A stretch of DNA of 13,111 nt from Verrucomicrobiales bacterium (GTDB lineage: Bacteria; Verrucomicrobiota; Verrucomicrobiia; Verrucomicrobiales; DEV007): positions 1 to 13,111 of the forward strand of contig JAKISY010000115.1 in the NCBI GenBank assembly GCA_021648365.1, in the 5' to 3' direction. The position numbers and the translations under genes were made by a program. This document shows positions 6,997 to 13,111 of this stretch, piece after piece. The stretch's first letter is position 1. Each line of letters opens with the position of its first letter. The notes beneath the pieces were generated by a model, which was not told where the DNA came from, ran no database searches, and saw only the letters and a program-made list of their open reading frames with translations.

Positions 6997-8238
6997 ATGG
7001 ACTATGAAGAAGCCATCGAGTGGCTCTACGGCACTCAGCTGATGGGGATCAAGTTGGGATTGCAGGGCACTCGGCGTTTGTTTGAGGCTTTGCATTTGTT
7101 TGAGCAGCTTGAGGGACGGGAAATTTTTCATGTAGCGGGGACCAATGGCAAAGGCTCGGTCTGCGCGATGATCGACTCGATCGCTTGTGTTGAGGGCAAA
7201 CGAAGTGGGTTGTTCACCTCTCCGCATTTGATCTGCTTTCGTGAGCGTATCCGCATCGACGGGGAGATGATCAGCGAAGAGTCGGTGGCTGAGATTCTCA
7301 GTGAGCTGAGAGCTGAGGTGGATGGATGGCAAACGCACCCGACTTTTTTTGAATTGACGCTTGCTTTGGCGGTTAAATATTTTTGTCAGAACGGGGTGGA
7401 GGTCTTGGTGATGGAGACGGGAATGGGAGGTAGGCTTGATGCGACTAATGTTTTGCCAGCGACGGTGAGTGTGATCACTTCGGTTGGTCTGGATCATCAG
7501 CAGTGGTTAGGGGAGGACTTGGCATCGATCGCCAAAGAAAAAGCGGGCATCATTAAGCCGGGTGCGCCGGTGATCACTGCGGCGAATCAGGAGGGTGAGG
7601 TTTTGGAGGTTTTGCGGCGAGCTGCAGAGGAGGCTGAGGTGGATTTGTTTGAGTTGGTGCCGTTAGATGAAGGTGGCTTAGATGAAAGCTTTGCTTTACG
7701 CGGGCCTCATCAGAGATTGAATGCGGCTTTGGCAAAAAAAGCGGTGCAATGCGTTTGGCCTAGTCTGTCAGATGAGGTGGTGACTGAGGGCTTGCGAGAA
7801 GTGTCGTGGGCAGGTCGCTTCGAAGTGCGTGCCGATGGCATGGTGCTAGATGGTGCGCACAACCCTGCTGCGATGAGTGCTTTGGTCGCCACGTGGCGTG
7901 AGCAGTTTGGTGACCGGCGTGCTACAGTGCTTTTTTCCGCAGCTGATTCCAAAGAGGTGGCGACGATGTTAGGAGAATTGGCGCAAATCGCGGCGAGTTT
8001 TGTTTTTGTGCCGCTGCGCGCCAAAAGGGGGTTGCAGGTGGATGCTTTGATCGCGGCTTTGCAGCAATCCGCAGCGAGGGAGCTGGCTTACTCGCAAGCG
8101 GATCAGTTGCAGGATGCGCTGGAGCAAGCTAGAGCGAGAGGAGGTCGAGTATTGGTGACTGGGTCGCTATTTTTGGTGGGAGAGGTGTTGGCGTTTTGTG
8201 AACAGCAGCAGACTAGCTTTGAGCCGAGTGAGCAATGA
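6997..8238 (+). CDS. folC: Folylpolyglutamate synthase / dihydrofolate synthase
   Basis: A Mur-ligase-family cytosolic enzyme that uses ATP to add L-glutamate to dihydropteroate (making dihydrofolate) or to folates (making polyglutamates). The 413-residue protein has the P-loop VAGTNGKGS (46-54), SPHL (75-78), METGMGGRLDATN (139-151) with the magnesium-binding Glu140 region, GLDHQQWLG (164-172), IAKEKAGI (178-185) whose second lysine is the usual carbamylated position, GPHQRLNAALA near 240-250, AGRFEV, and DGAHNP in the C-terminal domain. Length is normal for FolC. Whether it has both activities or only one cannot be told here. Co-transcription with accD is likely (43-base gap, same strand). 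The glutamine-rich C-terminal tail (after FCEQQQ) is probably unstructured. Confidence 0.95.
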   Translation: MDYEEAIEWLYGTQLMGIKLGLQGTRRLFEALHLFEQLEGREIFHVAGTNGKGSVCAMIDSIACVEGKRSGLFTSPHLICFRERIRIDGEMISEESVAEILSELRAEVDGWQTHPTFFELTLALAVKYFCQNGVEVLVMETGMGGRLDATNVLPATVSVITSVGLDHQQWLGEDLASIAKEKAGIIKPGAPVITAANQEGEVLEVLRRAAEEAEVDLFELVPLDEGGLDESFALRGPHQRLNAALAKKAVQCVWPSLSDEVVTEGLREVSWAGRFEVRADGMVLDGAHNPAAMSALVATWREQFGDRRATVLFSAADSKEVATMLGELAQIAASFVFVPLRAKRGLQVDALIAALQQSAARELAYSQADQLQDALEQARARGGRVLVTGSLFLVGEVLAFCEQQQTSFEPSEQ

Positions 8239-8311
8239 GCGAGAAAGTAATATTATTGCGGATTTGCATTGTCAGATAAAAGGCTTTCATTCAGACTAGG
8301 CATTCTCCCTT

Positions 8312-11059
8312 ATGTTAGCAACGGAACCCGCATCGTTATTACAAACCAAACTTCACCCGCCGAGGGTGGCGCATGGCCCCATTCTGCGGCAGCACTTGTT
8401 TGATTTGTTAGATCGAGCAGAGAATGATACGGTGACTTTGGTCTCAGCCCCTCCAGGTTATGGCAAGAGTGTGCTGTTGGCGACTTGGCTGAAGGAGCGG
8501 GACTTGTCTTTTGGTTGGTTGTCCTTGGACGAGGGTGACAATGAATTTGGGGTGTTTTTACAATACCTGTTGGCTGCGGTGCAAAAACAACATCCGGAGG
8601 CATGTCACCGTTTGTCGGCTTTGCTCAATAGTGTGTATTTATCGGATGCGGCACATTTGGCGCGCCAATTTTCCGAAGCTTTAGTGAGTTGTGGCGAAGA
8701 GGTGTTGTTGGTTTTAGATGATTACCATCGGATCAGAAACAAGCAGGTGCAGGAGTTCCTATCGACACTGATCGAAAATCCGCCACCGCTTTTGCGTTTG
8801 ATCCTACTGACTCGTCGCGACCCTCCTTTACCGCTAAATATTTTGCGCTCTCAAGGTCAGTTGTCGGAGATTAGGATGCGAGACTTACGGTTCAAGACGC
8901 AAGAGGTGGAGGCCTTTCTAGCTCCAGATGTTGGCGGTAATTTATCTGAGAAAACGCTGAAAAATTTAGATGAGCGTATCGAAGGCTGGGCCGCCGGTCT
9001 GAGGTTAGTAACTTTGAATTTGCGCTACAGTAAAGATCCTGACAAATTTTTAGGAGATCTCAATGGTAGCCCACAAGTGGTGCGGGAGTATCTGATGAAC
9101 GAGGTGCTGGCAAAGCAGCCTTCGCCGTTTCGAGAGTGTTTGCTCAAAGTGGCGGTGCTTGATCGTTTTTGTGCTTCACTGTGTAAAAATTTATGTTTGT
9201 CCGTCAGTCCTGAGCTGCAGTCGTATTGTGAAGAGGGTGCAGGGGAGGACGATTTCCCGCTGATGGGAAAATTGTTGGAGAGCAATCTTTTTATGATCTC
9301 CTTGGACGACGAGGGCACCTGGTATCGCTTTCATCACTTGTTCCAAGATTTTCTCTTAGAGCGGTTGCTCTCTGAAATGGGGGAGTCGTTTATTGACGAG
9401 CTTCATAGTCAGGCGGCGAAGTGGTTTGAGGGTGAGGGCTTGTTAGAGGAAGCGGTGGCACATGCGTTAAAGAGTAAAGCCCCGGTGCAAGCTGTGGAGA
9501 TCGTGAAATCTAATTTGCAGCCCTTGTTTCAACATGAAAAAGAAGTGCGACTAGTGCACTTGATTCACCAATTGCCGGTTGAGCGGGTGGCTCAGGAGCC
9601 TGAGTTATTACTACTACAAGCCTGGACCAAGCTGGAGCTTTTGGAACTGGGCGAAGGGGGTATCCTTGAGCAAATCGATGAGCTGATCGCGGAAATGCCT
9701 TCTGATTCAGAGAGGGTGAGGCGGATACGGGGAAGCTTGCATGTGATGCGTTGTGTGCAGTATTATGAATGCACGGACACGGCGACGGCTCGCGAACATG
9801 CGGAGAGTGCCTTGGGGTTATTGGCGGCAGATCAGTGGATCGAGCAAGGCACTTTGATGATTATGCAGGCGTTGCTGCTGCAAATGGAAGGTTTGGTGAA
9901 TGAAGCTAAGGCATTAATTTTTTCGGCTTTTGAAGATAAAAGCTTACTGGAGACAACCTTTCATACGAGACTGGTGGCTGCCTTGTGTTTTATCCATTGG
10001 CTAGAGGCAGATTTGCAAGGCATGCTTCCTTTTGCGCTAGAACTGGAGCAACTTGGTAACAAATTGGACTTCGCTGAGACGATTTCTCACGCTTTGTATT
10101 TCAAGGCAGTGGTTCACTACGAGCGCAATGAGATAGATGAAGCGGAGGATCCATTGACGGTGATTGTGGAGGAATACGCTGATGTGAATTTCATAAACAC
10201 CATGCATTCTACGTTTGCTTTAGCACTTGTGTATGAAGCTCAGGGTAGGAATGATGAAGCTGGTATTTTAGTTAAGGATATTTTGCAAAGAACTCTTGAA
10301 ATTAGGAGTGCATCTTTGTATGCGACCTCCGAAGCTGTGCGCGCTGAGATCAATATCCGCTTAGGTAAGGTGGCCGAAGCCGCTGTGTGGGCTAGAGCTT
10401 TCAAACAAAGCCCGCGCCGTGCTAATTACAGGTTTTTTGTTCCGCATATCACTATGCTTAGGGTTCTGCTTGCCGAGGGGGGTGATGATTCTAGAGAGGA
10501 CGCTATGCAGTTAGTGCTGCAACTTGAGGATATTTACACTCAGTGCCATAACAGGCGTTTTTTGATTCACGTATTAGCTTTGAAAGCCTTGTGTTTGTTA
10601 AGAATGCAGCAGCAGGACTTAGCACTAGAAAGTTTGCACCGAGCGGTTATTTTGGCGCAGCCTGGAGGGTTCATCAAACTGTTCCTGGATACGGGTAGCG
10701 AGCTGATTCCTCTGTTCAATCGCTTGAAACTTGATGTGGAAGGTCTGGAGTATGTTGGGCGTATTCTAGCAGGATTTACGACCGAGGATGGTGGTGGTGC
10801 TAGGAAAAAATTCATGCCAAGCGGTGGTGCTCCTCTAGGCTTAGAAGATCCTCTGATCGACGAATTGACCGATCGAGAGTTGGAAGTGCTGTTCACTTTG
10901 GCGAGTCGGCTGAGTAATCGAGAGATTGGAGAGAAGTTATTCATCGCTCCCGGCACAGTGAAGCGACACACCAATACGATCTACCGTAAGCTCAATGTGC
11001 ACGGGCGTCGCGACGCAGTCGCCAAGGCGCGCGGGTTGGGCTTATTGCCAACCGATTAG
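8312..11059 (+). CDS. MalT-like large ATP-binding LuxR-family transcriptional regulator
   Basis: A 915-residue regulator with the MalT / LAL plan (E. coli MalT has 901 residues). An N-terminal STAND-type NTPase carries Walker A SAPPGYGKS (45-53), Walker B VLLVLDDYHRI (131-141) and the sensor-like LTRRDPPL (166-173). A winged-helix and arm region follows, then a long helical-repeat (TPR-like) sensor region from about 380 to 780. The C-terminal LuxR-type helix-turn-helix (about 853-912) has NREIGEKLFIAPGTVKRH. Members bind ATP and an inducer, form oligomers and activate promoters. The inducer is unknown here; no sugar-utilisation gene lies beside it, so its targets are probably elsewhere. A 73-base gap from folC and the AT-rich stretch tattattgcg suggest its own promoter, but I cannot place boxes. 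The ATG has no Shine-Dalgarno sequence. Full length, no disruption. Confidence 0.93.
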   Translation: MLATEPASLLQTKLHPPRVAHGPILRQHLFDLLDRAENDTVTLVSAPPGYGKSVLLATWLKERDLSFGWLSLDEGDNEFGVFLQYLLAAVQKQHPEACHRLSALLNSVYLSDAAHLARQFSEALVSCGEEVLLVLDDYHRIRNKQVQEFLSTLIENPPPLLRLILLTRRDPPLPLNILRSQGQLSEIRMRDLRFKTQEVEAFLAPDVGGNLSEKTLKNLDERIEGWAAGLRLVTLNLRYSKDPDKFLGDLNGSPQVVREYLMNEVLAKQPSPFRECLLKVAVLDRFCASLCKNLCLSVSPELQSYCEEGAGEDDFPLMGKLLESNLFMISLDDEGTWYRFHHLFQDFLLERLLSEMGESFIDELHSQAAKWFEGEGLLEEAVAHALKSKAPVQAVEIVKSNLQPLFQHEKEVRLVHLIHQLPVERVAQEPELLLLQAWTKLELLELGEGGILEQIDELIAEMPSDSERVRRIRGSLHVMRCVQYYECTDTATAREHAESALGLLAADQWIEQGTLMIMQALLLQMEGLVNEAKALIFSAFEDKSLLETTFHTRLVAALCFIHWLEADLQGMLPFALELEQLGNKLDFAETISHALYFKAVVHYERNEIDEAEDPLTVIVEEYADVNFINTMHSTFALALVYEAQGRNDEAGILVKDILQRTLEIRSASLYATSEAVRAEINIRLGKVAEAAVWARAFKQSPRRANYRFFVPHITMLRVLLAEGGDDSREDAMQLVLQLEDIYTQCHNRRFLIHVLALKALCLLRMQQQDLALESLHRAVILAQPGGFIKLFLDTGSELIPLFNRLKLDVEGLEYVGRILAGFTTEDGGGARKKFMPSGGAPLGLEDPLIDELTDRELEVLFTLASRLSNREIGEKLFIAPGTVKRHTNTIYRKLNVHGRRDAVAKARGLGLLPTD

Positions 11060-11066
11060 ATTGTAA

Positions 11067-11266
11067 TTTTACCTGGGTGATAACTTCTATAGCGAAGCGC
11101 ATCGGGAGATTGTCTGTCAAGCTAAGCTAGGTTCCGACAAAATGAAAATTGGGATCAGAATGACCGCAAGCTCAGTGGGCGGATCGATAAATTGCTGATT
11201 CTTGGTCGTGCGATGAGCGATGCGGAAGTGGGGGATCTATTTGAAGCGGGTAATCCCTACCGTTGA
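11067..11266 (+). pseudogene. Remnant of the C-terminus of a LamG-like (jellyroll) protein, frameshifted
   Basis: The frame ending with TGA at 11264-11266 is open back to 11126 and reads ...DRKLSGRIDKLLILG then RAMSDAEVGDLFEAGNPYR. This matches the end of LamG/concanavalin-like domains, where a GxIDxLxIxxRALSDxEIxxLYxAG pattern ends the fold. Upstream, another frame (from 11067) is also protein-like, GDNFYSEAHREIVCQAKLGS followed by DKMKIG. Joining the two near 11150 would restore a typical ...IGNWD...GRIDKL strand, so a frameshift or small deletion is likely there. There is no start codon or N-terminal domain, and the fragment starts just after the regulator gene. The call rests on motif recognition; a chance match is possible but unlikely given the length. 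Confidence 0.55.
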
Positions 11267-11291
11267 TTGAGGTGGTGGTTGAGATTCGATC

Positions 11292-11321
11292 TTGACGCGG
11301 TCACAGGATGTTACGTATCAT
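11292..11321 (+). promoter_or_regulatory. Predicted sigma-70-type promoter of the lipoprotein gene
   Basis: A -35 box TTGACG (11292-11297) and a -10 box TATCAT (11316-11321) are 18 bases apart. Transcription would begin near 11328, leaving a leader of about eight bases before the ATG at 11336. That is too short for a ribosome binding site, and none is seen, which fits near-leaderless translation. Prediction from consensus only. Confidence 0.45.
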
Positions 11322-11335
11322 GCGCTTAGTTTAGA

Positions 11336-12862
11336 ATGAAATTGCTTAAAATATTATTGATTGCTTGGGGCATGGCTTGTGCAAGTTGCGGAGAGCGGGG
11401 TGCCGACATTACTAAACCTATAGAACTGGAAGAAAGCGAGGTGCCGTTACTTGAGCAGAGTGTGGTGGGTATTAGTGAAGAAGAGTCGCGACGCTTCTTG
11501 GAGGCGCACTCAAAGCGACGTAATCAGGTGTTGGAGCTTGATGCCGATCGTATGAAGGGAATGAAGGGTGCACCGGTTTGGGCGGTGCTGATGGAATGGC
11601 GTTGGGGTAAGGATACAGAGTCAATGATTGCTCATGCGGATGGCAGTGCGAGTTTTTTTAATTCGAGCCGTGACTGGGCGGTGGATGGTGAAAGCCATCC
11701 TTATGTGAAGAAGGCTTCGTTGGATTTAGTGGAAATGGCTGCGGGCTTTCTTGGAGAGATGAAGAGCGTGAATAGTTTCCCAGTTCCTCAAGATTACGAG
11801 GATCTCACTTGTTACGTGATCACACCAGGCGGTGTGTTTGCTTATTATGTGAATGCTCAAGAGCTAGGAAAAAAAGAGCACCTTCAGTTTCGCGCCCTGT
11901 TTGATCAGTGGCAGGAACTACAGGACCAACATACCATTGTAGAAAAGAAGCGTTACGCCCAACAAGGTGAGGCAAATGGGACAAAAGGTGGATTTGAAGC
12001 GGATCTTGATCTGACGGGAATTGATTGGGACGCTAAAGATGAAAAGCCAGTGAAACCAGAAGAACTTTTTGAGTTGATCAATGAGGCGAACCGCGTAGTG
12101 GTGACGGCATCCCCAATGGATAAAAAAGTCCTTTATCAATCTGATCAAAAGAGTGACATCAAAGAGTTGGGAGAAGCTCTTTCTATTAGAAAGCCGGAGC
12201 AATGGTATCACGGCATGTGCATTGGAACGATGGTGGTCAGTCTCTACAAGGGGGAGGAAGAGCTGCTTGCGTTTAGCAATCATCATGGGAAATCGATACG
12301 CTGTTCTTTATGGAGTAGTGATGCGGTGATCGTGGATCCATCAAGGTGGTTGTCCTGGTTTGATGCACGTGCGATGCCGCAACTGCGCAAGGAAGTTGAA
12401 GAGTCGCGGGCACAGCAGGAGAAATCGGATAGGAATTGGAAAAAATGGCTTGCGGCTATGCCGAAGGGCGTCCGTCCTGCTTGGGAAGGTTCTTATGGGA
12501 AAGATGGTGTGTTTGACGTCAACCCTTTGCGTAAGGCATTATTGAAGTCCTATCCGGAAAAGGGGGATAGAATACGCTCTTTGTTACAATGGTATGGTTC
12601 GGGGGAAGGCCCTTGGAACGCGGTTCCGGTTCATGAAGGTTGGGCTGCAAATCTCATAGATGATTATGATGCGTCGGAAATTGTCGCAGCGATAGATCTG
12701 TCTAAGCTGACAGATGAGCAATTTGAAGGGGCTGCAAGATTCATAGCGCAATCAATCTACCCCCAAGATTATCCTAAAGAACTTAAAGAGGGTCTTTGGG
12801 ATTTTGTGAAAAATACCAAGGATGAGGATAAGCGAGCACGTGCGAGAGCTTTGATAGAATAA
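11336..12862 (+). CDS. Putative lipoprotein of unknown function (508 residues)
   Basis: The N-terminus MKLLKILLIAWGMACASCGE has a basic start, a hydrophobic core and two cysteines (Cys15, Cys18) followed by charged residues, as in a lipoprotein signal, though neither cysteine sits in a textbook lipobox. The mature part appears to hold three regions. Region one (about 78-200) has the ADGSASFFNSSRDW and YVKKASLDLVEMA segments, resembling an uncharacterised beta-alpha domain with a DGtaSlY-type signature. Region two (about 250-345) includes VSLYKGEEELLAFSNHHGKS then IRCSLWSSDA, a pattern I associate with another uncharacterised bacterial domain. Region three is a helical, charged C-terminus (about 375-508). 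No catalytic motif is clear. It has its own predicted promoter and stands between the LamG remnant and possibly decayed sequence. An envelope or periplasmic role is inferred from the signal only. Confidence 0.85.
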   Translation: MKLLKILLIAWGMACASCGERGADITKPIELEESEVPLLEQSVVGISEEESRRFLEAHSKRRNQVLELDADRMKGMKGAPVWAVLMEWRWGKDTESMIAHADGSASFFNSSRDWAVDGESHPYVKKASLDLVEMAAGFLGEMKSVNSFPVPQDYEDLTCYVITPGGVFAYYVNAQELGKKEHLQFRALFDQWQELQDQHTIVEKKRYAQQGEANGTKGGFEADLDLTGIDWDAKDEKPVKPEELFELINEANRVVVTASPMDKKVLYQSDQKSDIKELGEALSIRKPEQWYHGMCIGTMVVSLYKGEEELLAFSNHHGKSIRCSLWSSDAVIVDPSRWLSWFDARAMPQLRKEVEESRAQQEKSDRNWKKWLAAMPKGVRPAWEGSYGKDGVFDVNPLRKALLKSYPEKGDRIRSLLQWYGSGEGPWNAVPVHEGWAANLIDDYDASEIVAAIDLSKLTDEQFEGAARFIAQSIYPQDYPKELKEGLWDFVKNTKDEDKRARARALIE

Positions 12863-12864
12863 CA

Positions 12865-13011
12865 AGGACAACACCACGGTTTGATAATGCCCATGACTTG
12901 GTCTATAGCGATGGGTGTTAATACGTGACTGCTCAGAATGATGATCAGTTGGGGGCTCTAAAAGTGAATGATGTGCGGGGATTGGAGTTGGCGGGAAAGG
13001 GTTCACCATGA
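12865..13011 (+). pseudogene. Possible decayed coding sequence with one in-frame stop
   Basis: In one frame the bases read TPRFDNAHDLVYSDGC, a TAA stop at 12919-12921, then YVTAQNDDQLGALKVNDV continuing RGLELAGKGSP and TGA at 13009-13011. Both sides look protein-like and share the frame, as if a point change made the stop. There is no start codon or good ribosome binding site, and I do not recognise the protein. Random open frame is a serious alternative. Confidence 0.25.
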
Positions 13012-13045
13012 AGTTATTGAAGGGCATGAAGGAAGGGAGATGGGG

Positions 13046-13053
13046 GGAGGTGA
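13046..13053 (+). promoter_or_regulatory. Strong Shine-Dalgarno sequence before ATG 13060
   Basis: GGAGGTGA is a perfect match to the 16S rRNA 3' tail complement, with a 6-base spacer to the ATG at 13060. It is the only well-placed strong Shine-Dalgarno sequence before any start in this window, but the stretch is G-rich in general, so chance is possible. Confidence 0.4.
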
Positions 13054-13059
13054 TTTGGG

Positions 13060-13111
13060 ATGTTACAGAGAGGCTTTGGTGTAGAGGGTGTTGAGGGGGT
13101 TGAGGGAGGTG
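13060..13111 (+). CDS. Possible start of a gene with GVE repeats (cut by window end)
   Basis: After the Shine-Dalgarno sequence at 13046-13053, the ATG at 13060 opens a frame of 17 codons to the window edge: MLQRGF then GVEGVEGVEGG. The tripeptide repeat comes from an imperfect 9-bp tandem repeat. Only the first residues are visible, so neither the reality nor the function of the gene can be judged. A competing 28-codon frame from ATG 13008 to 13094 starts MKLLKGMKEG but has no support. Confidence 0.3.
   Translation, partial: MLQRGFGVEGVEGVEGG
13078..13111 (+). repeat. Imperfect 9-bp tandem repeat at window end
   Basis: The units ggtgtagag (13078-13086), ggtgttgag (13087-13095), ggggttgag (13096-13104) and the partial ggaggtg (13105-13111) differ by one or two bases each. 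The repeat may continue beyond the window. In the frame from ATG 13060 it encodes Gly-Val-Glu units. Confidence 0.7.

Noticed and set aside
8239..8311. Promoter for the MalT-like gene
   Set aside because: TTGCGG and TTGCAT are -35-like, but no -10 box lies at acceptable spacing from either.
12752..13027. Minus-strand open frame of 91 codons
   Set aside because: Antisense to the lipoprotein 3' end, with Pro/His-rich composition and no start signal.
13008..13094. 28-codon frame starting MKLLKGMKEG
   Set aside because: Short, no ribosome binding site, and its likeness to the MKLLK start of the lipoprotein stops after five residues.

Overview
The window (13.1 kb, roughly half G+C) carries ten genes or gene parts, a likely small transposon-derived element and at least one decayed gene. 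No rRNA, tRNA or CRISPR is visible. The gene set (accD followed by folC, a MalT-like large LuxR regulator, a LamG-type remnant and lineage-style uncharacterised proteins) suggests a Gram-negative member of Verrucomicrobiota, probably Verrucomicrobiales. This is an inference from protein style, not from a marker gene. None of the nine chromosomal-type starts from position 1390 to 11336, other than comF, has a Shine-Dalgarno-like sequence at normal spacing.

Left arm, minus strand (3938 down to 1): four tightly packed genes that look like one operon. They are a 96-residue protein of unknown function, bioA (biotin synthesis aminotransferase), an AEC-family membrane transporter, and the first 463 codons of a protein with five membrane segments and a large periplasmic domain, cut by the window edge. 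A tandem 14-bp repeat lies across the bioA/transporter junction. An 82-bp divergent intergenic region rich in inverted repeats (3939-4020) separates this operon from the right arm.

Right arm, plus strand: a CPBP-family intramembrane protease; an approximately 200-bp inverted-repeat-bounded element (5041-5242) that looks like a MITE; comF (phosphoribosyltransferase-like); accD (carboxyltransferase beta subunit of acetyl-CoA carboxylase); folC (folylpolyglutamate/dihydrofolate synthase); and a 915-residue MalT-type ATPase/LuxR regulator. bioA makes a precursor of biotin, the cofactor of the enzyme to which AccD belongs, so both arms touch fatty-acid precursor supply, although they are divergent units.

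Distal part (11060-13111): the end of a LamG-like gene survives as a frameshifted fragment (11067-11266). A predicted short-leader promoter then drives a 508-residue putative lipoprotein of unknown function. After it comes about 200 bp of what may be degraded coding sequence, and then a possible new gene start with the one strong ribosome binding site in the window, opening into a GVE tripeptide repeat. No complete new multi-gene system is demonstrable. The least explained items are the partial five-TM protein, the MITE-like element and the lipoprotein with its decayed neighbours.
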